64,000 nt of DNA. Origin: Oscheius dolichura. Lineage: Eukaryota > Nematoda > Chromadorea > Rhabditida > Rhabditidae. A program made the position numbers and the translations under genes. Shown piece by piece: positions 10,890 to 22,162 of the stretch. The stretch's first letter is position 1. Each line of letters begins with the position of its first letter. Where the stretch lies: positions 7,254,001-7,318,000 of the forward strand of contig OW051495.1 of the NCBI GenBank assembly GCA_932521035.1. Reading direction: 5' to 3'. Under the pieces are notes generated by a model, which saw only the letters and a list, made by a program, of their open reading frames with translations, was not told the origin of the DNA and ran no database searches.

Positions 10890-12650
10890 TTATATCGAAT
10901 CAGATTCTGTGATATCAAAATGTATTGCCCCTTTGTTCAATCCAAGGGTCAGCATATATTTGTCCGTATGATCGATTTCAACAGGGTTCGGTGGATAAAA
11001 ATATTGCGACTGAAAATTGTCTACCATAAGTTTAGAATCCGTTGGAGAGCCGTCTTGCCAGGTGATTTCCGCCGTGAAGTTACACTTGTATATGTTGCCT
11101 AAATGACGGTATAAGAAATTATTGCCCGCTAGATTACAAGGGAAATTCAGCTCGACCTTCTGTTGATTCCCAAGATTCTTCAAAGCCTTCTTTTCCGGTT
11201 TGATAAATCCTTTCACTCTATTCTGCCTAATAAGATAGGCTGATATCTCATTGATGTAGAAACTAATGCTCCCTTGGAGAACGCGCATCGTCTTCGTACA
11301 GCCGAGCATCATCACATAATCCGGCACCATTGTTGTTGCACTGAAATGAAATGCTTTTGCTCTAATCATAAACGAAAAGTAAAGTTCTGTTTCGCTTACT
11401 TTAGCCTGTGTACAATCATATCCTCAGTGACGTTTTGTGTAGGAAAGCCGTCGTGTATAATAATATCGATATCGTCCTAGATGTTACCGTAATTTGAATA
11501 ATCATATCCATACCGAAAAAGTAAAATAACCAAGAAAATACTGCAAGCAATAGTTACTGTAGCTGTCGGCGTCCACAATTGTTATCGATGTTTCCCCATG
11601 GCTCGCGTCTATCGTTGGGACCATGTAATAAGAGGGCTGTATAAATTTTGGATGTACAAGACCCTCCAGATCTTCACGGGAATGGTTAATAGACAATATA
11701 CTGTTAGCTATCTTCACTTGGCAGGACCAATAGCAATCCCGATGGCTCACCAAAGGTGGCAGGGGGGCCTGGAGTCATTTCGTAAACAATCAGTTGTGAG
11801 AACTGCCGAACGCTGCTTTGCCACGACGCCGGGCTGAATGGTCCTGGTTAAATACTTATGTGAAAAAGCGTACGTTCCCATAATTTGTCCCATTTCGTTG
11901 TATAGAAAGAAGGACTCTCCATCGAGTGGTGTTCTCTCATAAGTGTTGTACTTATTCGATCCTTTAATATAGACTGCCGAAAGTTTAGGATCGCCAGTGA
12001 AATTATAGGTGATATTGCCGCCAGTGGCATTGTTTGCCACTATGATAAATGGCTTCATTCCCGATGTTACCAGGATAGTTTTGTTGTTCTTGAAGGCATC
12101 CACTTTCTTCAGATGAAACTTGGTACAGTTGTTAGATCCACAGTAGCTGTCCATCGAAAGGAGGGCATAGTCATTAGTCAATGATCCCGAAACCACTCTG
12201 GACGGTAGGAAAACAGAATACCACGGCGGAGGGAGACACGTCATCACGCGGTAATCCGTAAGACTGCTGAAAGGACAACCCTCATCAGAATGGAAATGCT
12301 ACTGTACACCACTGATCCGAATGCATCCATCCCACCAATCACCTCTGCATATTGACTCTTCCATTGCTCAACAGGATAAAACTGTCCACAAAGAGCAGTA
12401 TCACTTGGATAGACTAACTGAAGGAAGCTTCTAGATTCGTCAGGAATGGGGATACCGTATAAGAACAAGCGACGTCTAGCGAAAAGTTCTTGGGAGGCAA
12501 AAGATGCCATGACGACCAAGATTCATTTAAAAAGATAACCTGGCTTTCACACGCTGAAGACGGATAAGACTACTTAAAATTGGAAATCTACTAACGTGAA
12601 AGGGCATCTCCGGGAACGACGAGAACCAGGAACCAGACAAATGGCCACAT
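10890..12650 (-). CDS. CUB-like domain secreted protein (multi-exon, splice details partly unresolved)
   Basis: The start at 12650 encodes a signal peptide (MWPFVWFLVLVVPGDALS). It splices in phase to an exon beginning CESQVIFLNESWSSWHLLPP, the Cys-Asn-Trp-Pro pattern seen at the start of nematode CUB-like (DUF141-type) domains. Further coding blocks follow: NCTKFHLKKVDAFKNNKTIL, KPFIIVANNATGGNITYNF and TYERTPLDGESFFLYNEMG. A second block has SYYMVPTIDASHGETSITIV, DDIDIIIHDGFPTQNVTED and VMMLGCTKTMRVLQGSISFY, and the protein ends HFDITESDSI at 10890. Many N-glycosylation sites fit an extracellular protein. Nematode relatives are often intestinal, infection-responsive proteins (established for the family). 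The exon between about 12440 and 12230 and the joins at 11750 and 11510 have more than one possible frame. Confidence 0.6.
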
Positions 12651-12870
12651 CTATGAAATTTGGCCGTGAAACAAGATTTAAACCACGGATTGCAGATGTA
12701 GAGGGGCGGATTAGTTGCAATGATCGAGAGTACAAAGAGTGAGACGAGCTCATAAATGATCCGTTCCATTCGAAATGAATCAGACTATAACCAGTAGGAC
12801 ATCGGCGGATGTGTGATTTAAAAGTTTGCACCCGGGTACAGAGATACCTAATGAAACGCCAAAATTAATA

Positions 12871-13330
12871 TCAGTTAGCAAACTTGGCCTGCACAGCTTC
12901 ATGGCAAAAAACAAGATAATCTGAATCTGTCAAGTAGTAATGCAAATTAAATGCTACTAATTGTCTATTCCGAGCCAATAATCCATCACGGCCGATAATG
13001 GGATTTCTGCTCTTTGGATCTGGCAGGTTTAAAACTAAAGATATTCTGCTGGGTTCGTTGAAAAATTCGTTTTTTGTTGCACCTAAGGTTTTGTTCACGA
13101 TCAAGATTGATGGAGAACAGGCGGCATAGTTAGCCAAGACCCGGCCGAGTCCGCCACCCGCAGTTGTTTATCAGACAAACGTATTAAGCAGACCTCTTCT
13201 CTTTCTTCCATTTTACTGCTTACATAATTATTTTCAGTGGCATATTTCCACTTACCATCTTTTCTATGAAATGATGTCCAGCGCTCTACTGCGACTATTA
13301 GCACGAAGAGCTAGCTGGAGTCGTCTGTTT
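12871..13330 (-). CDS. Possible gene or gene fragment of unknown type
   Basis: A minus-strand open frame ending at 12871 looks coding (NYAACSPSILIVNKTLGATK, ISLVLNLPDPKSRNP, FNLHYYLTDSDYLVF). A second short open frame lies at 13101-13330 with a GTAAGT donor-like site near 13255. I could not join them with certainty or find a start codon with a leader. It may be a degraded copy of the neighbouring CUB-like gene or an independent gene. Nothing supports a function. Confidence 0.25.
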
Positions 13331-13723
13331 ATTATACGAATGAATTCAGCTAGTCTTCAATTATGCGATTGTGCTGTACAAAACCGAAACTTGTTAAAAG
13401 AGGTTTACAGAACAAATGGAAGGGCGTGTTATATTGTATTGCCAGCTACTTGTGCTTTTCAAGCATCCATCCTATTTCTTTAGGTGCAGAGTAAGCAACC
13501 TGATTTTTTTGATATTCTGATCATTTCTAAGGGGATATGCTATTGTTTATACACTTGGACAACATGCGACCATCATAAATACCAACTACCGACTTCTTTA
13601 CTAACGACAGACGACAAGAGTAGGAACAAGTGGAGTACGAAAGCAGAACATAATAATCACGAGCTGTGAAATGTTTATTCTCTGATAAATACAGACAGAA
13701 GCGGTATGTGGAGATTCCACTCT
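13331..13723. other. Intergenic stretch
   Basis: AT-rich sequence between the doubtful frame at 12871-13330 and the end of the collagen gene. I see no exon-like segment on either strand. Confidence 0.4.
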
Positions 13724-14720
13724 TTAGAGATATCCTCCCTGGCTTTCTTTGTGATCATCCACGGGCAAAGCAGCGGTACGAGGAGGGCAAGGACAGTAGG
13801 CAGCATCAGGGCCAGGTCTGCAAATATCAATCCATGGCAGCTAAACACGTAGGACTCACGCTCCGTCTCCTCCAGGGCCTCCAGGCTGTCCATCAGATCC
13901 GGCATTTCCGGGGTTTCCAGCCGGTCCAGCGGGGCCTTGGGGCCCAGGCTTTCCATCAGCTCCAGGCTGACCGGGTCCTCCATTCTGCCCAGCTGCTCCA
14001 GCGGGCCCAGCAGGCCCCACGGGTCCGGGCGCTCCCTTTCCTCTCTTTCCGTCTTGTCCCTTCTGTCCGGGCTGGCCAGGTGCTCCAGGCTGTCCGGGTG
14101 CTCCAGCATCTCCAGCGGGTCCAGGGGCACCAGGGGCTCCGTTGTTTCCTTGTCCTCCGGGCTGTCCAGGCTGTCCGTCGGGGCCAGCAGGTCCGGCAGG
14201 TCCGTCGGGTCCGGGGGGTCCTGGGGGTCCGGCCTCGCACTTGATGCAGGGCTGTTTCTCGTTCTGCTTAGCGGCAGCAGCCCCGGCGTCTCCTGCGTTT
14301 CCGGGTTGTCCGGGTGCTCCGTCATCTCCCTTGTCTCCAGGTGCTCCAGGAGGTCCAGGTGGCCCAGCAGGGCAGTTGGATGGTTGAGCTAAAGAGATTT
14401 GTTTTGAAAGTCAAGGTTATCCCCTTACGTCCGCAGTTGCAGTTGTCTCCGGACCTCTTGTTTCTTCCAATTAATTGGGCGAAGCTGTTAACTCTTCCAT
14501 AATTCTTGGTAACCATCACGCTCCAAGCGCCGTCGGCATGGGATCGGAATTGGTGGAGTTCTTCGAGGGTGTCAACGTAGAAGTTGTTGATGTCGTTGTA
14601 GAGGTAGAGACCACCGAAAAGGATAGGAAGGAGAGCCACACCGCTCAAAACAACGGCTACAGTAGCCACGGTATTACTCATCTTCTTGGAGGAAAAGAGG
14701 GGAGATGTCTGTCCCGCCAT
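13724..14720 (-). CDS. Cuticle collagen, GRNKR-type
   Basis: Starts [20 protein letters not shown] with a membrane-like segment ([20 protein letters not shown]), then a helical linker and GRNKR, the RxxR processing site. It continues with DNCNCG, a 40-nt intron, [17 protein letters not shown], a short interruption, then [20 protein letters not shown] long Gly-X-Y domain follows ([37 protein letters not shown]). A last 3' exon after an intron (about 13821-13862) gives YCPCPPR and a tail ending SQGGYL at 13724. Cysteine spacing and the YCPCP tail are typical of nematode cuticle collagens. Codon use is strongly biased to GGA and CCN, as in highly expressed collagens. Only 238 nt separate it from the SRT gene upstream on the same strand. 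Confidence 0.92.
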
Positions 14721-14958
14721 CTCTCACCTGCCGTTTTATACGAGTCTGTTGCATCTGACAAGACAGTAAAAAGTTGTTATTCGGGTCCGTTGACTGCTTT
14801 TTGAGGTTCTCATCCAGTCGGATTGGATTTCCTTTTCGTGGGTTTTACAGCCATATTCGTGGCGGGGAGAAAGTGACAGATCCGTCGTTGAGATTAACCC
14901 GAGACGCGGAATGACAAACAGGTAAAAAACAGTCTCTCTCTATTTATTTCGTTGTATA

Positions 14959-16302
14959 TCACAGAAATACTTCATCACCGAAAGAATCTTCACTCATATA
15001 CAGATGGGTTATTGTATTCGGGGAGTCCTTCTGGAGAGGAGTTGACGAGCTGTCCCCTCTCCCCGGATAATCATCATGGCTCCTCTTTATAAGCCTTTGA
15101 GCTCTCGGAGAAATCACCTCTCCAATTGAACTCTTCCATATTTTAGTTGCTTTACCCCGAATATCCGTATTCAGGGTGAGGTAGACATAACACGGCAGGG
15201 CTGGAAAGAAGAGTGTCACTTTATTCTTCTGTCCTTACTTACCACTACACGTCTGATACCCAATACTGGCCCAAATAATCAACCAATTGGATACTTGGAA
15301 GAACTGCATGTAGACATAAATATAGGTAGCAGCACACGAAGAACAACACACCACAGCTGATTGGATAAAGACCTGAGGAGAACTTTTCTATCAAAGAGGA
15401 GGAAAGAAGAACTTACCCGTTTGTGGGCACTTCGAAACCGATCAGTTCCGTTTGTTCGGTTTCCGGAAATACACAGATAACCACAGAGAATGGAATAGAG
15501 CAAGGTTATGATTGCCGCGGTGGAGCAATTGACAACCGGATGGAGATAGTTGACAATTGTTGTCGCCTCCTAAAGGGGCTAGTATTTCAAAAAATATCAG
15601 CCATACCTCCTCGTAACTTAAAATAAACGGGTAGTAGAACCAGGCGCCCATCTTGGAATTGAATATAGGTGGTCGGGTAAAGATCATCGAGTACAGCATG
15701 AGGACGATGGAAGCAGCGATCCAAATATAGGTCTTCTTTCCTGAATTTGCTTTTTGGATAAGCCCCAGATCAAACAAAAACCTTCGAACATAATGGTTCC
15801 CTTATTGAACATTGTACAGCAGCGATTGATGGCAATAGCGATACAATTGACACAAGAAGCACACCAGCAGCCGAGACCTAGACCCCCACCCGCATATGCT
15901 AGGGTAGGCCAGGTGCAGAAGACGGCGCCGTCGAAGAAGAGAATACCGGTAAAGATACAACTGACTAGGATATTCCCTAAAGCGATTGACTGCTTTGATT
16001 AAAGAGAAACACTTACCACAGTCGACATAACAGTTAAAATACATCAATTTCCAGCAGGCTTTATTCAAGAGGAAGCGACATGACATGGTATAGATGACAA
16101 AGACATACAGTACCTAGAAATTGGGCCATTTTGGAATATTTATCGAGCTTACGAGTGTTATAACTCCCACAATGAAGAAATAAACTCCCAATTTGGTGGA
16201 GACTTCGCCGGTCGCCTGCCATTCTTCGTAGCTCTTCCCAGAGCAGTTGTATTCTTCGGGATCGGCTCTCCAAAATAGGTGCGGGTAGAAGCTGGATGCC
16301 AT
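14959..16302 (-). CDS. Seven-transmembrane chemoreceptor, SRT family
   Basis: Seven or more exons with 37-45-nt introns read cleanly. The N-terminus has DPEEYNCSGKSYEEWQATGE, the YNC...W pattern characteristic of SRT receptors. Then TM1 (LGVYFFIVGVITLVLYVF), WKLMYFNCYVDC, TM2-TM3 (VSCIFTGILFFDGAVFC; CASCVNCIAIAINRCCTMF with an INR motif), TM4 (TYIWIAASIVLMLYSMIF), TM5 (VVNCSTAAIITLLYSILC), TM6 (QSAVVCCSSCAATYIYVYM) and TM7 (LIIWASIGYQTCSALPCYV). A polar, Ser-rich tail ends at 14959. Family role: sensory GPCR. No stop codons or phase breaks were seen, so it appears functional. Confidence 0.85.
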
Positions 16303-17364
16303 TGCTCTATAAAATGGAATGGAGTAGGGGAAGATGGTAAATAATAATTGAATTTGGAGATAATTATTGTTTTGCGTGCCCTAGGACAGAAAAGTGGGGG
16401 CATTTCTTCTTGTGTTTATGCTTTAGGGTAACGAACCTTGAGAGTGGGAATACAGAGTTTTCTAGGAATTCTTTGCAGTATCGGAGAGCTGGAGGACAGA
16501 GCCAGCAGCTGGGAAAGACTGTTTCTACGAATGAGGAGAGAGAAAACGGAGGGATAATGGAATCAACATCAAGTCACCTGTCTGACCTGGGGGTTTTTCA
16601 TTTAATTATGAATTTTAAGGGAAGGAACAAGGGGAACTTACTGGTATGGATGGACAAAACAAAAGGGGAGAAGACCTTTGTATTATTTTATGTTTTTCCC
16701 CTCCGGAACAGCTGGATTTTATAGAATAAGGACTTTACTTTGTTTTCTGTCTCGTAACGGTCAGGGCAAACGAGGGGGAGAGGAAATAGAGACGGCTTTA
16801 GTAGATATTGCGAAGGGGAAAAACGTTGCCCTAGACTAATTTCCGGAGCATAATTGTCTGTGTACAAGGGGGGAAAACATAAACTTCGGTGTAATTCCAA
16901 TCAAGTGCCCTTCAAAAACATTGAAAGGTTGCAAGGTACGAGAGGGAGGTGCAGAACAGAGCGGGCGTCTGGCTAAGTACAATCCTGCTCGTTGATCCGG
17001 GAGATTTCACCGGCTAAAGTGCGCCTTCTTTCACTCTGATTTTAAGATAGAAAAATGATGTCAAAGTAAGGATGAAAAGCTATACGTCGGCTCATAAGGC
17101 AATCCTTTCTGATCCCGGAATTGAAAGGCATCAGTATCGCAAAAGGGCTACTTGTTGGTTTCCATTTCATTGGCTTCCATCTATTGCGTATTATGCGTTT
17201 TCTGATAGTGATCAGGGAACCAGAACGAGAGCTGTTCATGCCAACTTGGCCGCCTTGGCAAACCAGCATTTGGCTATGGCTATTATTCAATGAGATAGCA
17301 TCTGGCCCTACATATAAGCTGGATGGCAAACTGAGGCGAAGATCCACTTCCCCTCTCACTCCTC
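16303..17364. other. Intergenic stretch
   Basis: No convincing exon. Open frames at 16410-16724 and 17042-17359 lack splice support and domain content. Confidence 0.45.
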
Positions 17365-17615
17365 ATGCAAAAGTATATTCTGTTGGCTCTGTATCTTGGA
17401 TTGACAGCTGCTGAGAGTGTTCACTGGCGTAAGTTGACATCATATTCTTTTCTATATCATAAGGAGAGACCACTCCAAGTCAGACAGAGGTCTCGAGGGG
17501 AAAACAGAGACAAAGTTCATTATGTTTATGGGGAACCATATTTTGCCATACAAAGGATCAGTCACTGGCTGGATTAATACGTAGGCAAATACCCGCCCAG
17601 ATTATTGTCGCGTAA
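17365..17615 (+). CDS. Possible small secreted protein
   Basis: The ATG at 17365 starts MQKYILLALYLGLTAAESVH, a good signal peptide, followed at once by a GTAAGT donor. A 35-nt intron ending ATAAG leads in phase to a short exon containing SLCLWGTIFCHTKDQSL and stopping at 17615. The mature peptide would be only about 50 residues with two cysteines. The leader and donor are convincing; the second exon is a guess, and the gene might use another downstream exon. Function unknown. Confidence 0.35.
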
Positions 17616-18977
17616 GACTTTGATATGACTGACTCGTTGTGGATAAAAACATGAAACCGCAGACAGAGATCCTCGCGATTAAAATGAGTTAGGAAGGGAT
17701 CCAAGATCTTTAATTTGGGAGCCATGCTTTTGTCATTAGCCCGTGTGAAATGGATGGCCCGTGCAGAAATAAGCAGAGGGGAATGTGTTTAGCCCGGTGC
17801 GGGTAATTATTCAATGGGAACGGGCGCTTAATAACCGGATAGAATGAATTACGAAGAGACAAGGATGCCCTAATTGCTAGAGCACCGCAAAGTCCATAAA
17901 GTTGAGGGGAGGATGGGGGTGGCGTCTCCTTGTTTATATCCGAACCGGGGGGATAATCAAAAAGTCTGGCGTAACAACGTTTTGAAAAGAGCAAAACATT
18001 TGTTTTACAGAGTGGAGAGAATTAATTTGCAAAAAGAACGAAGACCAGGCCCAGGGAAAACAATCAGTCTGCGTGTTGGAGCTGAAAGAGTACGAGGACG
18101 ACCCGAAGCCGAGGACCGTCCCCTTCAACACTTGTTTTGAGGTGACTCCGAGGGGGAATTGGTAATAAAGACACATCCAGGAGACAAATGACAAAGGCGA
18201 GCCGAGAAACTACTGCAGCATCCTCTGCCCCAAGGCGGCCACCGCTTACAGGTAGGATATCCCGTCTGGTGAATCCAAGACCGCTCCCATGACCCGTTCT
18301 GATGATCGTGAATAAGGAACCGCCATTCTCGGAGTTTGTATACATTGCAAATCAGTGTGCATAGAAATTGTACTTCGGGGCAGGGAGCGGCGTCATTTAG
18401 GGAGGATGGAATAAATGAAGCCAATACATTTAGTAGGAAAGGTCTAGTCCAATAAGGTCCTGGAAAGAACAACACAGAAAGGAGCAGAGAGCGGTCGCTT
18501 CCCCTAGTGATCAGGGGAGTCAGGGAAAAGTAGGAAACATTCCTTGAGGAAGAGGACAATTTGCCTCCTTCACTCAACCTGTTTATGGCCCCCTACTCCT
18601 GGCATCCTGTGTCGCCGTGATAAATACGTCTCTCTCTTTCACTGATGGTACCCGTTCAGAATCTCGCGTTTCCCTCAAAATCACAAGTCTTGCTTCTCCC
18701 ATTTGACGTATCGACTGGAGAGGAGAGGAGACGACTTCTACATGTGGAGAGACGGAAAGTGGGTCTACCCCTCACACCCCCATTAGATTTCTGATTCAGA
18801 TGCCGAGAAAGCGACATTCGCCTCACAATCCGCTGCGAGTTCGGCTCCCCCCGCCAGGAGTTCTTCTCCGACGCCGATCTCTTCATAAATGAGAGGAAGC
18901 GACTCTTGGCCGTTTAAAAATCCCCACTTATTTCTGAATGTGCTCCTTTTGTTCAATTTTCTGTATAAATTATTTAT
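17616..18977. other. Intergenic stretch
   Basis: No supported gene, repeat or RNA seen. Open frames on both strands have erratic composition. Confidence 0.45.
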
Positions 18978-20144
18978 TTATCTGACCATTTGCGTCTGTG
19001 TAACGGCAGAAATCCGAGCTGTCGGCGGTCTGCATAATATGAACCGTCTGATTTGCCTATTAGTGGCCAACAGTAGCCACGCGGGCAGGAGGCAGTTCAC
19101 ATCGTAGATCCACTTTCTGTATGTCATTATTTCAAAGGCGCCGAATAAGTCATTCATCACATTGAAGGTGTAGAACAGATGGATCTGCAGATTTGATGGA
19201 AAATTAATGAGAAGCGCGGGGGAAAAACGAACCGAAAACATCATAACAACCAAAGTAGACACGGTGAAGCCGACACTTGTCCAGAATAAATTAACTTCGG
19301 ATTTCTTAGCCGTGGTCAATTTGTAGAGCCGTGATAGGGTTATGGTGGTAGTGATAAAGATGACACTTAGACATATGAGGCTAAGGATGCCCGACATCAG
19401 TACGAAGGGGATCTGAAGTCGAGATATTGAGGATGGTTCTGTTCTCCTACATTGGGCCACCCCGGTGTGTAGTTGAACGACAGCCGGTTGGAGTAGGGAT
19501 TGTAATCGATGAATGTTCTCCAATCATACAGATAAAACGAGTAGACGAAGGATATCACCAGAATGAGTAGGATTATACGGCGCGAATTCCTAGCCCATAC
19601 CTGAAAAGAGAGCGTGATTCCTCCCTTTTCTCTGGGGAACCATTCTAAAGTTGCGCACTTTCTTTTATAGCCTTACCTTAGGAGCGCTGATCGGGCAGAG
19701 TACTGCCGTCATTCGATTGATAGAAATACAAATAACTGTGATAATTTGAATGGAAAGCGTGCCATAGTATCCGAAGAGAAGAGGTTGCAGCAATATCACC
19801 CCTTTCTGCTTGTAAAGCGGAGCAATAAGACCGCAACAGATCTGGAATCCATTATACTCGATAACAAGAGATTCCTACTGGATTTGGGATAATTCTCTGA
19901 GTGAAAAACGTTGTCAACCACAGGAGAATACTCTGAAGGAGTGTTATTAGAGGTCTCATGTGATTCTTACAGAAATGGATAAGAGTATGTATTGATAGAA
20001 GAAAGGGTGGTGGAAGGCGGGCTTCCTGATGATCAACACTATATGAGCAAGATAAAGAGCGATTGTTGTTGAACCGTAGGCAAAGCTGACTACTGGATCC
20101 ACTTTTTCGACCCAGGTAGCACTCGTATTACAGGTAAAATTCAT
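18978..20144 (-). CDS. Seven-transmembrane chemoreceptor, SRV/SRG-like
   Basis: Starts MNFTCNTSATWVEKVDPVVS, then TM1 (FAYGSTTIALYLAHIVLII), TM2 (YQYILLSISILLWLTTFF), and TM3 ending in IITVICISINRMTAVLCP, an NR motif followed by Pro. TM4 is RRIILLILVISFVYSFYL; then an extracellular loop with FNYTPGW, TM5 (VLMSGILSLICLSVIFITT), the KSEVNLFWTSVGF segment typical of SRG/SRV before TM6, and TM7 ending LPAWLLLATNRQIRRFI. Introns of about 38-48 nt are in phase. One 48-nt segment (GTTCGT...CTGCAG near 19190-19237) has no stop and could be intron or coding. Family role: sensory GPCR. Confidence 0.75.
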
Positions 20145-20837
20145 CCTTTCAAACTCTGAACTGGTTGTTCTAGTAACTATTTATTTAGCAAAATTTACCC
20201 ATGGAAGAGAAAGTAAAAGTCGTCTAAAAGGATTTGACTAGAATGTGGTTGAGGTGCAAAGTGGATAACCAACATTTTTGCAATTGATACTCTTCGAAAA
20301 ATATAAATTGCTGAATCATTTACTGAGAAAGGAGAGGCGGTAATGGGCCTATTAGAATAACTTTTGATGGTTGTTTATGTAATGTGATCAAGGAAGATGA
20401 ACCTCGGAGAGCAATTATGAATCATAAAGAGCTGATCACTGACAAATACGAAGGGAACTAATTGATCCTATGTGTTTTTTCGGCTTGAGAATTTGGAAAA
20501 AAACGTGATGGTGGAGTTCATTCCCTGATTGATTTTCTGGGTGGCAACAACCGAAGTTGTAATCAGAGAATGTGACGGCGGTTGATAACTTCGGTGGTAG
20601 AAAAATGGGGGACCGACAGCCTATGGGGCGGAAAGAAGTGAAAACAGAAAGAGAAGGTGATCCTTGAAAACGTCTTGCCATATTTTCCACAAGTTAGTTT
20701 CCCCGAAGTCGTGTGTACGTAATATTCTCGGAAGATTTTTCAAGATACCGCTTAATTAGTCTGGCTATGCTCTTGATACCTATTAACTCCGGTGTTATCT
20801 TCCGTTCTGCTATACTGTCGTTTGTCATTGTGAGAAA
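20145..20837. other. Intergenic stretch upstream of the STR array
   Basis: No gene recognised. It contains the putative promoters of two divergent receptors. Confidence 0.45.
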
Positions 20838-21931
20838 ATGCAAGTGGAAGTATTGCAAATGATCCTCTGCTTTACTTTTGGAAGCTGTGCTTTCTCCTTT
20901 AACCTTCTCCTCGCATTCATCATCCTCACCGTAAAGTGTGTCTATATCGGCAAATATAAATGGCTCCTTTTCCTGTACACTCTCTCTGCTATGTTTTGTG
21001 GAATTAGTCAACTTATTACAGCGCCGGTATGTTGGATTTGTCCGTTAATTCATTCTCTTTAGCATATGTTTCTTCACCCAAATGGGTTTATCTTCTACGA
21101 TGGTTTGCAGCTTGTGCCGTCATATATTGGAGACTACGTGCTCGTGATTTACTCGTTCTGCATTTTTCAGAACATGATGATTCTAACACATTCCTTCATC
21201 TATCGTTACTATGCAGTTTGCGAGTAAGCTTTCCCATCTTTGAAAAGAAATTCGGCAATTTAGTCCCGAAAAACTTGCTCACTTCGTAAAAAATTGGCCG
21301 AAAATAGCGATTATTTCGGTAGGAACGCTGGTCGCTGGAATAGTTGCTTTGGCTCATGTTGCTCATCGATCGCCTCTTTATGAAGATCTCGTGAACGATG
21401 CTTTCATAAACACTACAGGGTTTAGCCTGGCAGAGACCGGCTACATGGGATGTATTGTATTTACGAAGGCCGGCTTAAACCTCAATCTAGTGGCTGTAGT
21501 GTCAGCTTTTCTGATTTTTAGTATCAGTGTGGGCGGTATTATGGTTAAGCTGGCAGTGAAGATTGCAAAGACCCTGAGGAACAGCTCATTGTCAGGAATT
21601 GTAGCAATACACCATAAACGGATATTTATCCTTCTTCTGTATCAGGTATTAAATATGCTGCCGATACAAAAACTTCATTTAGCTCGTCCTCCCCCTCGTG
21701 TTCAGTGTCTGCCCTCAGGAATTCATCATTCTATCCGCCTATTTCCACATCGATACCCATCAGATAGTCCAGATGCTTTGTTGTTGTTTTACCGTCGGTG
21801 CAGTGATTGACCCTCTGGTGACATTCTACCTAATCAAACCGTACCGGACGGCACTCCTGGAGAAAATACATCTGGTTAAAACTAACAACATCAGAAAAGT
21901 TTTCAGCACTACTGTTGCTCCTCTTTCATAA
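20838..21931 (+). CDS. STR-type chemoreceptor, array copy A (intact)
   Basis: Four exons: 20838-21026, 21063-21223, 21264-21645 and 21683-21931. The protein has the STR hallmarks: FGSCAFSFNLLLAFIILTVK then IGKYKWLLFLY (TM1 and the following loop), HMFLHPNGFIFYDGLQL, the TM3 end MMILTHSFIYRYYAVCE, an extracellular segment with TTGFSLAETGYMGCIVF, a basic loop HHKRIFILLLYQ before TM6, EFIILSAYFHIDTHQ, and a TM7 motif DPLVTFYLIKPYRTALL. The GA|x splice after YYAVC is at the same place in all five array members. STR receptors detect odours and pheromones in nematode sensory neurons (family knowledge). Confidence 0.85.
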
Positions 21932-22162
21932 AAACTAATGTATCAATACACTTTGTTTTTAGACATCCTACCATAACAGTAAAGATCTATGGAAGTTTTC
22001 TTGGTGTCTCGGCTAATGACCTCGGTTACCTCATTATAACAAACAAAAAGAGGTGTTTATCTTCATCTCGAGTCAAAAACGGCTGTGCACTCTCTCTCTC
22101 TCTATAACTTCCTTTGATTAAGTCCTTCTCTATTACTTTTGTGGGATTTGATACAGCGTAGA

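Noticed and set aside
13666..14244. 192-residue plus-strand frame rich in Leu, Gln and Val
   Set aside because: It is the antisense shadow of the collagen Gly-X-Y repeat.
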